Assembly: GCA_030425505.1 (NCBI GenBank)
Contig: JAUIAB010000022.1
Span: 1-53,755, forward strand
Source: Bacteroidia bacterium
GTDB lineage: Bacteria; Bacteroidota; Bacteroidia; Cytophagales; Flammeovirgaceae
Length of the DNA stretch: 53,755 bases
Direction of reading: 5' to 3'
Position numbers and translations under genes: made by a program. Every line of letters begins with the position of its first letter. Position 1 is the stretch's first letter. The notes below the pieces were generated by a model. That model had not been told where the DNA came from, searched no databases, and saw nothing but the letters and a program-made list of their open reading frames with translations. This document shows positions 7,255-15,255 of this stretch, piece by piece.

Positions 7255-8561
7255 TGTCCAAAGAAGTTAAATACTGACTCTTTACCAAAGTTTGACCATT
7301 TGTAACCATATTGATATTGATGAAGGTGAGGAACACTATGATTTAATGGTCTCATGTGATTTGAGAAATCTACTCGATAAATTTGACGACCAAAATCATC
7401 ATATATTACTCGTGAACTTTCAAGTCTTCCTGTTCTACCACTAATTCTCGTCCAATCTAATCTTTTAGTTCCTGGGGAAACTTGCTTTGAAGCATATTTA
7501 GTCCAGTACTTATTATACCTAGCTGCTTCGGAAGCATCCATCATTGAACTGAAGCTTTTCCCACTTCCAAAACTAAACTTCTTACCAGCAAAATCGCCTC
7601 CAAGTTTGATGTCTTTAGTGCTTAACAGAGACGCATCTTTATTTAGAGTATTTGGTACTTTTAGTTTAGTAGTTAAGTTATCTAACTTAATATCTGCTTT
7701 TATAGCAGCAGGTTTATTATTGAGAGGAGTAATTTTAGGCTTAGGAACAGATAGCTTACCTTGCGAAATTTTATCATTTATATTAGCTGCTTTTAAGCTA
7801 TTTGCTACCTTCCCTAAACCATAACCCGCAGCGCCCATTGCAGCTCCAGTAATTCCTCCCATTACAAAACCAGTAGCGGTAGCTTGCACTGTTTCTCCAA
7901 AATTATTACCACCTAATATAGAGTTGCCACCGCTAGAGATCGCACCGCTGAGCGCTCCCGAAGCAGCTCCCGCATATATAAAACTACCTAAAGCACTCGC
8001 TCCAGTAGCAGCCGCCGAAGCAGCTGCAGGATTGAAGGTAGCAGCTCCAACTGCACCAGCTGCTGCGCCTACTGCAAAGTAGCCTAACCCTTCCCAAAAA
8101 TTATTTACATTATTAGCATTCACGGCAAGATTAATCACCCCTCCAATTACTGCCCCAGCAACAATATGCCAAAACTCTCCATCAGGATCAATTCCATTAA
8201 ATGGATTATTCCCCATAGCCAGGTAAGGAGAGTGGAACTGAGATTGGGGGTCTGTGGCATTCCATCTGCCCAGCTGCGTATCGTAGAACCTAGAACCAAA
8301 GTCATCATAAACGAAACTTCCTACCTTCTCCCGCTCTTTGCCTTGGAACTGCCAGTTGTAGTTGTAGGCTAAGTAGTTCCTTGAAATACCCTCCAGCTTC
8401 TGCCCGAATGGTGAATACCCAGTACCTCTTTTTGTACTACTACTTTTGCTTCCTGATCCCTTCCAGACAGTGAAGGTTTTTCCCTCTAAACCCTCCTTCT
8501 CATAATATGTCAACTTCAAGCAGCCCACTACCACTAAGGTATCACTTTTTTTAGAGTACAA
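7251..8561 (-). CDS. Orphan RHS C-terminal toxin tip
   Basis: The 436-residue product lacks a signal peptide and the YD-repeat shell. Residues 49-120 are an RHS core end (FQGKERE, YDDFGSRFYDTQLGRWNATDP, SPYLAMGNNP) almost identical to that of the full-length protein encoded at 15603-22976. Directly after AMGNNP the sequences part. A glycine/alanine-rich, probably membrane-inserting region follows (about 128-265), then a C-terminal domain (about 335-436) with GRQIYRVDF and a cluster NHMRPLNHSVPHLH. That His-rich segment recalls polymorphic-toxin nuclease domains, but I cannot name the family with confidence. DNA homology to the full gene covers 8204-8411 versus 16514-16721. This is a displaced tip with its immunity gene, available for recombination into the main gene. 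Confidence 0.8.
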   Translation of the reverse strand: MYSKKSDTLVVVGCLKLTYYEKEGLEGKTFTVWKGSGSKSSSTKRGTGYSPFGQKLEGISRNYLAYNYNWQFQGKEREKVGSFVYDDFGSRFYDTQLGRWNATDPQSQFHSPYLAMGNNPFNGIDPDGEFWHIVAGAVIGGVINLAVNANNVNNFWEGLGYFAVGAAAGAVGAATFNPAAASAAATGASALGSFIYAGAASGALSGAISSGGNSILGGNNFGETVQATATGFVMGGITGAAMGAAGYGLGKVANSLKAANINDKISQGKLSVPKPKITPLNNKPAAIKADIKLDNLTTKLKVPNTLNKDASLLSTKDIKLGGDFAGKKFSFGSGKSFSSMMDASEAARYNKYWTKYASKQVSPGTKRLDWTRISGRTGRLESSRVIYDDFGRQIYRVDFSNHMRPLNHSVPHLHQYQYGYKWSNFGKESVFNFFGQ

Positions 8562-8612
8562 GCTTAGAATGTGGGCTGTATTGAAGCAGCTTACACTCTA
8601 AAAAAAGTATCC
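8514..8612. repeat. Interleaved inverted repeats upstream of orphan tip
   Basis: Two inverted repeats overlap in the order L1-L2-R1-R2. L1 is CAGCCCAC at 8521-8528 (with CTTCAA just before), paired with GTGGGCTG at 8571-8578 (with TTGAAG after). L2 is the TTTTTTTAGAGT region at about 8538-8566, paired with ACTCTAAAAAAA at about 8590-8612. Pairing in RNA would be pseudoknot-like; in DNA it could mark a recombination joint. It sits at the start of the orphan tip frame. Confidence 0.55.
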
Positions 8613-9002
8613 AACCGATTGCTATATTTATGTGTTCTTGGGCAGTTGCAGAGGGCGGAAGATGGCAAAAGTGTTTGTTTTAAGGGAGCTTTAAGGCTGT
8701 GGAGCATATGCGTAATAGCCCGATAGCGAGCCGCCAGCGAGTGGAGCAAGTGCCTGACAAAAAAATTGTTTTGTAAAAACATATTTTGTCTGTGGCTCTG
8801 CTTGGGTTTTGACTTTATTAGATAAATCATTCTAAACCCAACACGCTGCGACCCGAGAGGCGAGCTAAAATCTTGGGCAGTGAATGGATGCGATATGGCT
8901 GAGCATAGCGAAGCGATAGAAGCAGACAGAAAAAACTGCCGTGAGGACTGACCGAGGAATAGCAATACACGTGACAAGCTCGAAGCGGTAGCGTAGACCC
9001 TT
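8613..9002. other. GC-richer non-coding stretch left of unit 2
   Basis: No convincing gene is seen here. The base composition is clearly more GC-rich than the neighbourhood, with short words such as AGCGAAGCG and AGCGAG and an inverted repeat GGCAGT/ACTGCC (8876-8881/8935-8940). A 147-codon open frame on the minus strand (8591-9034) has low-complexity, unfamilylike content and is probably an artefact. The stretch continues without a break into the left-arm repeat. It may belong to the mobile unit's left end or be an oriT-like remnant of a conjugative element. Confidence 0.4.
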
Positions 9003-9182
9003 GGGTGGTAAGGCTCTTTTTTATGCCTTATCATTCAACTTCTCATAAAAATGTGCCTTAACAGCTTGGCACTTGTATCTGCTGACGAAAAGAAGACCGA
9101 ACTCCACGCTTCCTCCTTTGCTGCTCCAAGCAGCAACCCTAAGGGGGACTGAAGGGATTGGGAACCCTTGTGCTGGGGGGGA
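9003..9182. repeat. Left-arm repeat of mobile unit 2 (copy B)
   Basis: 9003-9115 equals 1-113. Beyond that only the hairpin skeleton is kept: TTGCTGC at 9118-9124 pairs with GCAGCAA at 9130-9136, then GACTGAAGGGA and GGGGATTATT at the stop codon of the passenger toxin. An extra AAGGG/CCCTT hairpin is present near 9151-9170. The stem is preserved while its loop and flanks differ from copy A. Confidence 0.8.
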
Positions 9183-9461
9183 TTATTTGTCTCCATAATG
9201 AGACCATGCGCTTAATACATATACAGTAACGACTTTTTCATTGATAGAATAAACCAAGCGGTGCTTTTTATTAATTCTGCGAGAATATAAGCCCTGTAAA
9301 TTATGTTTGAGCTTTTCTGGTTGACCAGTTCCTGTAGTAGGATGATCCATTAGCTCATTGAGTAACTTTTCAATCTTTTTTAGTGTAGGAGTATCCCCTG
9401 ATTTCTTGTGTTTCCCAATATCTGCTAATGCTGTTTTAGAAAATTCTAATGTATAACTCAT
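9183..9461 (-). CDS. yoeB: Txe/YoeB-family mRNA-interferase toxin
   Basis: The 92-residue protein matches the YoeB/Txe branch of the RelE fold: GTGQPEKLKHNLQGLYSRRI, then NKKHRLVYSI and a C-terminal VLSAWSHYGDK with the family's catalytic-type Glu, Arg, His and Tyr residues. Such toxins cut mRNA at the ribosome and are held inactive by a YefM/Phd antitoxin. Its ATG overlaps the antitoxin stop by 4 bp, giving the standard antitoxin-first operon. It is the passenger of unit 2, between the left arm and the recombinases, and may stabilise the unit by addiction. Confidence 0.93.
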   Translation of the reverse strand: MSYTLEFSKTALADIGKHKKSGDTPTLKKIEKLLNELMDHPTTGTGQPEKLKHNLQGLYSRRINKKHRLVYSINEKVVTVYVLSAWSHYGDK

Positions 9462-9709
9462 AAACCCAATAAATCGCTGATTTCATCAGGGGTTGATATA
9501 GTTTGGACTTCTCCTTGTTGAACTTCTAAAATACTTTGCTTGATTTTCTTAACCATCTCGGAATTGAAGTACATATCATCTGCACTAATAGGAGTTAATG
9601 CATAGGCTTTATTTTTTCCTCTCTGAACTATAATATGCTCTCCCTTATCTACTTTCTCAAAGTACTCTTTCTGGTTTTGTCTAAATTCTCTACTGCTTAT
9701 TATTAACAT
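9458..9709 (-). CDS. yefM: YefM/Phd-family antitoxin
   Basis: Starting at the internal ATG at 9709 gives an 83-residue YefM/Phd protein beginning MLIISSREFRQNQKEYFEKV, the family's usual N-terminus. The open frame extends 11 codons upstream, but that part runs into an operator palindrome. The N-terminal half should bind DNA (about 1-50, including GEHIIVQRG) and the C-terminal half (about 50-83, ending DEISDLLGL) should wrap the toxin. It overlaps yoeB by 4 bp and probably represses its own operon through the site at 9725-9741. Confidence 0.9.
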   Translation of the reverse strand: MLIISSREFRQNQKEYFEKVDKGEHIIVQRGKNKAYALTPISADDMYFNSEMVKKIKQSILEVQQGEVQTISTPDEISDLLGL

Positions 9710-9724
9710 ACTCTTTTTAATTAG

Positions 9725-9741
9725 TGTACCATAATGGTACA
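9725..9741. promoter_or_regulatory. YefM operator palindrome
   Basis: TGTACCATAATGGTACA is a near-perfect palindrome (arms TGTACCAT/ATGGTACA around a single base) just upstream of the chosen antitoxin start. YefM proteins bind TGTACA-like half sites, and these arms differ from that by one base. It therefore supports both the autoregulation and the downstream start codon. Confidence 0.75.
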
Positions 9742-9780
9742 AATATACTGATTCTTTAACAAGAATTTCATGATTATGGT

Positions 9781-10662
9781 TTACAGTGGATGATATTTTT
9801 CTATTTCTTCAATTAAACTATCCAGATTGTTGATTTGATAGCTTTCTGCAGAACTAATATACCGATGCCCTGCCATGTATTGTACCTCTCTCAAGTTATA
9901 GCTTTTGATCCAGTGAGTAATTACGGATGCTCTGATCTGATACGCATTTTTTACTTTTGGGTGGATTTTTTGGGCTTTTAAAAGCACGTAGTTTAACAAG
10001 TTACTCATCCGATACTCTCTCCCTCCCTCTGCTACTATTAGTTGGTGGTTGTTTAGATCTTCTTTTTTCCCTAGTAGTCTCTTCCTTGATTTGGCGATGT
10101 AGTTGTTTAGGTTCATGAACTGTTGGGGTTTTAGGTCTAGGACTCTGCCATTAGATCTCAAGGTTGCAGGGATGCATATATTGCCTTGCTCTAAGTTGAT
10201 GTCCCGTAGTTCCAGTTTAGCTAGTTCTTTGGTCTGTATCCCCTGAAATAACAGTAACCCTAGTATTACTTTGTTTCGTATGTCTCTATCTGACTTGCTT
10301 GGATATTGGTAGTATATCTGCTCCATCTCTTTTACATCTAGTAAGTCATATAGTTTTTTTCTTTGTATTCCTTGTATCTGTATCCCAATGGTTGGGTTGG
10401 TTTCTATAACCTCCTTTTTTATCAGGAACGCATAGTACTGCTTTAGGATGGCTACAATTTGCTGCAGGTATCTCTGCGATAGGTTTTCGTTTTTGAGGGT
10501 TTGTATGTAACCAATGATCTCCTGATGTCTGACCTGATTATCTTTTATGCCCTCCTCCTCTAACCATTTTTGATACTTGGCTATTCTTTTCATATAGCCC
10601 TCAACCGTAGTAGCTCTGTAGTCTCTTTCTAAAAGGTATTTCTTATAGTCTCTAAAGCTCAT
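9781..10662 (-). CDS. Tyrosine recombinase, degenerate partner (unit 2)
   Basis: The 293-residue protein equals its unit 1 counterpart except for one Thr-to-Ala change (SSTES to SSAES, next to the nucleophile Tyr) and loss of the last Gly. As there, Arg I is replaced (GIQTKEL) and the HxxR box reads YQIR, while the distal Arg, His and Tyr remain. It overlaps the 317-aa recombinase by 11 bp. The differing codons all lie in the last 30 residues, which suggests a conversion or exchange junction near 9870. Confidence 0.88.
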   Translation of the reverse strand: MSFRDYKKYLLERDYRATTVEGYMKRIAKYQKWLEEEGIKDNQVRHQEIIGYIQTLKNENLSQRYLQQIVAILKQYYAFLIKKEVIETNPTIGIQIQGIQRKKLYDLLDVKEMEQIYYQYPSKSDRDIRNKVILGLLLFQGIQTKELAKLELRDINLEQGNICIPATLRSNGRVLDLKPQQFMNLNNYIAKSRKRLLGKKEDLNNHQLIVAEGGREYRMSNLLNYVLLKAQKIHPKVKNAYQIRASVITHWIKSYNLREVQYMAGHRYISSAESYQINNLDSLIEEIEKYHPL

Positions 10663-11605
10663 GGTGTTGGGGTAAATGCGTATATCTCTGTGTGCTTTCC
10701 AGGCTGCTGTGTCCCAAGAATCGGGATATGGCTTCTATACGCATCCCTGTTTCCATCAGATGGGTAGCTATGGAATGACGTAGTGTATGTAATCCTATTT
10801 TCTTTTGTAGTAACTCTGGATCTTGTGTCGTAGTCTGTAGCCCCTTAAGCCGTAGGGAAAGTGTCTGCGCCTGTATTCTTTTAGCTGAGGGATGGGATAT
10901 AAATAAAGCTTCTTGTTTTCTCCCTTTCAGTAAGTTTACTCTATGATCATAGATGTATTGGGTCAGATAGTATAGATTCTTTTTACTGATTGGTACTAGT
11001 CTTTGTTTGTAGTTTTTACCTTTCCTCACCTTTAATAGTCCTTTCTCAAAGTGTATGTCCGAGACATCTAGCTGTACACCCTCTCTACTTCTAAGTCCAC
11101 AACCATAGTATACCGCCAGCATCGCTCTGTCTCTTGACTGTAGTGCCTGATAGGTTTTGACAGAGATGTATGCAGATGGTGTAGGGGTATGGTAGCTTGC
11201 CTCAAATAAGAGTTGTATTTCTTTTAATGTAAGGTAGTTGATATACTGGGTAGTTTCTTCTCTTTGTAGTTCACTAAGACTTATGCTCACTTTACCACTT
11301 AGATGCAGGTAGTCTATAAATCGCTTGATAGCTTGTATGTGTTTGTTCAAGTAGGCATTGCTGAGTCCTCCTTTCAGGTTTTGGTTTGCTCTGATCTTAA
11401 GCTTTTGGTAGTGGGCTAAGATGTGTGTTTGATTGAGCTGTTGTATGGGATAGACTCCCTCTTGCTCCAGGTAATGGAGTAGTTCCCGTATGTATACAGG
11501 CAAACTCTTAATTGTGCTTGCAGCATAGCCCTGGATGTCCAGCCATTCTTTGAAGCTCTGCTGCAAGTATCTGAAGCTCTGATTTTGTAGGTGTAGTCTT
11601 TTCAT
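10652..11605 (-). CDS. Tyrosine recombinase/integrase, canonical (unit 2)
   Basis: Identical in sequence to the 317-residue unit 1 enzyme, with the full R172, H273-x-x-R276, H299, Y308 set. Because the copies are identical, both units could be mobilised by either enzyme, and which copy is active cannot be told. It is the first gene of the recombinase pair and follows the conserved leader. Confidence 0.93.
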   Translation of the reverse strand: MKRLHLQNQSFRYLQQSFKEWLDIQGYAASTIKSLPVYIRELLHYLEQEGVYPIQQLNQTHILAHYQKLKIRANQNLKGGLSNAYLNKHIQAIKRFIDYLHLSGKVSISLSELQREETTQYINYLTLKEIQLLFEASYHTPTPSAYISVKTYQALQSRDRAMLAVYYGCGLRSREGVQLDVSDIHFEKGLLKVRKGKNYKQRLVPISKKNLYYLTQYIYDHRVNLLKGRKQEALFISHPSAKRIQAQTLSLRLKGLQTTTQDPELLQKKIGLHTLRHSIATHLMETGMRIEAISRFLGHSSLESTQRYTHLPQHHEL

Positions 11606-11701
11606 CTATTTAAATGTTTGTGACCTGCCTGGTTTTTTGGGTATACATCTTAATCATTGATTCCTGTGTACCTCTATTTTAAATCAGACATGGTCTGTTC
11701 C
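11603..11701 (-). promoter_or_regulatory. Conserved leader of recombinase operon (unit 2)
   Basis: Same sequence as the unit 1 leader, so it also aligns without gaps to 31647-31745. The remaining gap up to the CHC2/AAA+ gene (11702-11957) holds the same TTATTCT runs and weak terminator as unit 1, and no gene. Confidence 0.6.
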
Positions 11702-11957
11702 TGTTTCTTGCCTATGCCCAGTCCGATGCAAACAGTGTTTGTTTTTTATTCTTTGTATGTTGGTGTAGTGGTGTAGTAAGATGGTGTTGAGTAGTTCCAA
11801 TGTTTCTCTTTTAAAGGAAGCATGAGCTTCATGAAAAAAAAGCCCCGCTTGACCCTTTCCTGTTATTCTTGTTATTCTGTTATACTAGAACTTAAGTATC
11901 TGGTTTTGTGATTTCTGCATCTTTTATGAAAGGTGTTATACTTCTGTTACTCTTATG

Positions 11958-13865
11958 TTATTCTTGATTATTTTGTTGATTTTTAAGGTTTTCCAGTAGT
12001 TTGTCTAGTTGGTTGATCCCATTTTGTAGTTCTTCGTATTCTTCCCATTGACTTATCTGGTATTCGTAGCCCTGTTTTTTGTTGCCCCCTTTTTTGCTGA
12101 TGTAACCAAAGCTTACCAGTGTCCTAATGTATCTGCTTAGTTTCATCGGATAGATCCTAAACTGTTGTCTCAATGCTTTGCTATAGAAGCTGTCCTGGTT
12201 TTGTCTTTTAAGGTAGGCTTTGATCTGTTCAAAGAGGCTGCGTATGGATTTTGGCAGTTCATCGCTTTTGGTAAGCAATACGTCTTTGATCAGATGATTG
12301 GCGATGGCTATGTCTTCCAGTGTGGTTTGTATATATACTTCTCCCGTCTCTTTATCTATTTTTTCTTCTCTCTGGTACTGGTGATACCAAGTGACCGTTT
12401 CTATGAATTGCAAGTAGTGTTGGTTTGTCCGTAATGGTTTGAAGCAGTAGCTCGGGATTTTTAGCTTTTCTGCATAGGGGTTGATTACTCTGGTAGGCTT
12501 GAGTACTCTTTGGATGTTTTGTAGTGTTCCTGTGGCTTCTCTCTCTTTTTGGATGTTTATTTTTCCTGCAAAGAGTTTTCTTTGGTAGTCCATGATTTGT
12601 TCTTGTTGGTGAGGGCTGTTATCCAGATGAAGAAGCAGGCATCTATTTGCATTGTCTTCGTAGAGTTTTTCCTGGGTGGTTGTTCCGCTTAAACAGATAG
12701 GTCCATATACTTCCAGTTTCTTTGTTTTGGTGATTCCCTGACTGTCTTTGATAGGTACTATTCTATTGATCCAATGTTTGGTTTGTAGTTCTCGTAATGG
12801 GTACAACAGGTACTGCGCTCCGTCCATGTCTTCTATAAGGACTAGTTTGTGGTAGAGGTCATAGGGTTCTAAGTAGTAAAAGGCGTTGCCTGTGCTGGAG
12901 GTAAAGGTGAACTTTTCTTCTTCGATGATGTATCTGGCTACTTTTTCCTGCAAATAGGTTTTCCCTGTACCAGATGCTCCCAGACAGATCACATGCAAGG
13001 GATTAGACAGTTTTCTGCTACTGTACACTAGCCATAGTATTTGTCTGTTTATCTCTTCTCCTACAATACCACTTTCTCCAAGTAGCTCATTGGTTCTTTG
13101 CATCAGATTGGGCTGCTTTAAGAATGCTATTGCTTCCTCTTTTTCTTCTGTTGTTAGTGGTGGGGTTTTGGGTGTAGCTTCTTTTTCTTCTTCTATTCTC
13201 TCCAAGCGATAGGCTTCCAGTTGATCTGTGAGTTTTTGAAGACTGCTTTCTATGATGCTTGTTCCCAGCTCTAATCGCTCTGCTGTTTTGCGAATCAGTT
13301 TTTGGATTTGGTCGTCATTGTATAGATCCAAGCTGTGGCGGAGGCTTCTCTTATTTGGAGTAGATAGGTCTTTGATTTTAAGGGTACAGCGAAGTCTGTC
13401 CAAGCCCATCAGCTGGATGCCGCCCAAGATGTCTATCCCAAGACTTTCGTCTCTGTACTGCAGATGCTCTGGGTTGGAAGTATCGAGCATCCCAGCTACA
13501 GAACTGCTTCCTGATGTAGAAGCAGTCCCTTGCTGAGAGTAGACCTGATCGGTCTGGGCTTCTTTACTGTCTTTACTCTCTGGCAGTATACCTATGATTT
13601 CTTTGGCTTTTTCTATGGCTTCTTTTTTAGATATGTTTTCCATCTTTTCTATAAAATCAATTACATCTCCATTACCTGCACTACATTCTTTGTGGAAACA
13701 ATGATACCTGTTACTGTCCTTGTAGACTTGCATCGTCTTCTTATTACTCTTCTTGGTGGGTGTATGGAAGGGGCAGCTTAGTGATCCACTAGCAGTAGCT
13801 TTTAAGTTGTAATGACTTAGTACCTCTGTGATGGTGAGGTGGGTCTTGATTTTGTGGATGTGCAT
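11958..13865 (-). CDS. CHC2 zinc-finger plus AAA+ ATPase (unit 2)
   Basis: Identical by eye to the unit 1 protein: CHC2 zinc finger, Walker A GASGTGKT, Walker B VLIEDMD and a C-terminal winged-helix-like region. I use the same downstream Met (635 residues); the frame is open to 13928 (656 residues), which would run through the operator palindrome at 13881-13927. It is divergent from the XRE gene. Confidence 0.75.
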   Translation of the reverse strand: MHIHKIKTHLTITEVLSHYNLKATASGSLSCPFHTPTKKSNKKTMQVYKDSNRYHCFHKECSAGNGDVIDFIEKMENISKKEAIEKAKEIIGILPESKDSKEAQTDQVYSQQGTASTSGSSSVAGMLDTSNPEHLQYRDESLGIDILGGIQLMGLDRLRCTLKIKDLSTPNKRSLRHSLDLYNDDQIQKLIRKTAERLELGTSIIESSLQKLTDQLEAYRLERIEEEKEATPKTPPLTTEEKEEAIAFLKQPNLMQRTNELLGESGIVGEEINRQILWLVYSSRKLSNPLHVICLGASGTGKTYLQEKVARYIIEEEKFTFTSSTGNAFYYLEPYDLYHKLVLIEDMDGAQYLLYPLRELQTKHWINRIVPIKDSQGITKTKKLEVYGPICLSGTTTQEKLYEDNANRCLLLHLDNSPHQQEQIMDYQRKLFAGKINIQKEREATGTLQNIQRVLKPTRVINPYAEKLKIPSYCFKPLRTNQHYLQFIETVTWYHQYQREEKIDKETGEVYIQTTLEDIAIANHLIKDVLLTKSDELPKSIRSLFEQIKAYLKRQNQDSFYSKALRQQFRIYPMKLSRYIRTLVSFGYISKKGGNKKQGYEYQISQWEEYEELQNGINQLDKLLENLKNQQNNQE

Positions 13866-14010
13866 AATGGAAAAATGTTGTGCGATATATTCAATAACAA
13901 GTTTAAAAATAAATTTACTATATCGCAATAAATATATTGTATAAATCGAAATAAGTTGCTATAAGTTTTCTTTATCGATATTTTTATGATGTAGTACAAA
14001 TCCTGCCAGT

Positions 14011-14376
14011 ATGAATTTAGGTAGTATAATAAAGAGAATAAGAGAACAGAAGGGCATGCTTCAAAAACAGGTAGCAGCAGAGTTAAATATTGGAGCATCT
14101 AATTACAATAAACTGGAGAACGGCATTAGAGAACCTTCTGTGAAGGAACTGCAACTTCTGTCTAAGTTATTTGGTATGACCACAGATCAAATTTTGAATT
14201 ATGAAGGTGCATTACCAGAGGAAGTTACTTTAGAGGACAAGCCAGGTTTTGAACAATTTAATATGATGAACAAGCTTGATGATGAGGATAGGTCAATTGT
14301 TTTGAAGATTATTGATACTATGCTTACAAAGAAGAAGTTCAAGGATTTTTTTGAGAAGAATATAGCTGCATTATGA
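14011..14376 (+). CDS. XRE-family helix-turn-helix regulator (unit 2)
   Basis: Same 121-residue product as in unit 1, with a Cro/CI-type HTH in the first 62 residues. With two identical repressors and identical operators, the two units should repress each other. It overlaps the next small ORF by ATGA. Confidence 0.88.
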   Translation: MNLGSIIKRIREQKGMLQKQVAAELNIGASNYNKLENGIREPSVKELQLLSKLFGMTTDQILNYEGALPEEVTLEDKPGFEQFNMMNKLDDEDRSIVLKIIDTMLTKKKFKDFFEKNIAAL

Positions 14377-14507
14377 ATGAACAAGATGAGTTGATATTAC
14401 CTCCTACTAATTCTATAGAAGAGAACGCCAGGATTTGGGCAGAGCATTTTAACTCTACCATCTTACCAGGGCATGGAATCTTCTTTGACTTTAACAAATT
14501 ACCCTGA
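14373..14507 (+). CDS. Small ORF (44 aa) coupled to XRE gene (unit 2)
   Basis: Same 44-residue peptide as in unit 1, starting at the ATGA overlap with the XRE stop codon. No family is recognised. It shares its last 35 bp with the following small ORF in a different frame. Confidence 0.5.
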   Translation: MNEQDELILPPTNSIEENARIWAEHFNSTILPGHGIFFDFNKLP

Positions 14508-14604
14508 ATTTGAAATACCTTGTCTGGAAGCTTTGCAAAAAAACCATGGGTGGATTCTCGAAAACCCTTACTTTATCCGTAAACAAGAATATACAATTAT
14601 CTAA
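14473..14604 (+). CDS. Small ORF (43 aa) at right end of unit 2
   Basis: Same 43-residue peptide as in unit 1 despite two base differences, both silent in this frame. Its stop codon is the last shared triplet of the two units, so the ORF defines the right edge of the core. Confidence 0.5.
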   Translation: MESSLTLTNYPEFEIPCLEALQKNHGWILENPYFIRKQEYTII

Positions 14605-14628
14605 TATGATAGAAGCAGAAAAACACCT

Positions 14629-15135
14629 CTAATTTAAGCTTCTAAAAAACAGTTCCTTATATTTTGGAATATGGTTTTTTGGCATACTAGAACTCTCTTT
14701 ATAAAATTGATAATCTAGTTTAACAAGAGAGTCAAACTCTGAATTAAAATCAAATTTTGTATTTAAGGAATCTTGCAATCTTCTAATTTCATTAAAAGCA
14801 TTGATTTCAAAAATTTTGCATCTTTGATAGTCTATTTCTGTTGAGTAGGATTTCTTTTTAAGTCTTATATTGATACCTAGCTCATCATTTTTATAAAACA
14901 AATTGCCTTTTTTAGTATAAAGTTTACTCCTCTTATGAGTTTTATCTAGATGCTTATCTTCACATTTTAGATAATCAAGATAACCATATTTGATCCCTCC
15001 AACTTCTACAACTGAAGGAGATTTTTTTGAATCATAATAGATTTGCCATCCAAAAGAGCTACCAGTATATATTTCCTCCACATCACCATTTAGTGTATAC
15101 AAGAAAATTAATGTAGCTAAAAATAACTTAGTCAT
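14629..15135 (-). CDS. Exported hypothetical protein, possible immunity partner
   Basis: The 168-residue protein starts with a signal-peptide-like stretch (MTKLFLATLIFLYTLNG) and is otherwise Lys/Asp-rich with no family I recognise. It follows the lipoprotein gene downstream of the big RHS gene in the same direction, with a 120-bp gap. An exported protein at this position fits a second periplasmic immunity factor, or one left by an earlier toxin tip. Mobile unit 2 ends 24 bp beyond its stop codon, so its coding sequence is intact. Confidence 0.5.
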   Translation of the reverse strand: MTKLFLATLIFLYTLNGDVEEIYTGSSFGWQIYYDSKKSPSVVEVGGIKYGYLDYLKCEDKHLDKTHKRSKLYTKKGNLFYKNDELGINIRLKKKSYSTEIDYQRCKIFEINAFNEIRRLQDSLNTKFDFNSEFDSLVKLDYQFYKESSSMPKNHIPKYKELFFRSLN

Positions 15136-15255
15136 TCAAATGAGGGTTAAGAAAGTAATGAGAAAACAAGGAAGGTCTAATCCCCATATTTGGAATCTTA
15201 ACAGATATAGATGTCTTCCAAAAACAAGTATTTTATCCTTACCTGCTAGCTAAAA

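Larger units (their letters stand above)
9781..14604. mobile_element. Two-recombinase transposon-like unit 2, conserved core
   Basis: This is the second copy of the core at 1262-6088 (offset 8516), with the same genes in the same order. By eye I see no difference over about 4.7 kb. Six transitions are clustered in the first 90 bp and two in the last 45 bp, and the extreme left end has a 3-bp length difference at the recombinase stop. A short GGTTTAC is shared just outside the left edge (1255-1261 and 9778-9784). The right end stops 24 bp short of the stop codon of an exported immunity-like gene. Confidence 0.85.

Noticed and set aside
8591-9034. 147-codon open frame on the minus strand
   Set aside because: It covers GC-richer non-coding DNA and crosses into the left-arm repeat; composition is low in charged core motifs and no family resemblance is seen. 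Treated as chance.
1-9182. Integron cassette array
   Set aside because: No IntI-type recombinase with its extra domain and no attC consensus core sites; only the hairpin next to the passenger stop is reminiscent.
8583-14618. GAAGCAG at 8583-8589 and 14612-14618 as target duplication of unit 2
   Set aside because: Seven bases, not adjacent to the defined right edge (14604), and expected by chance in this length of DNA.
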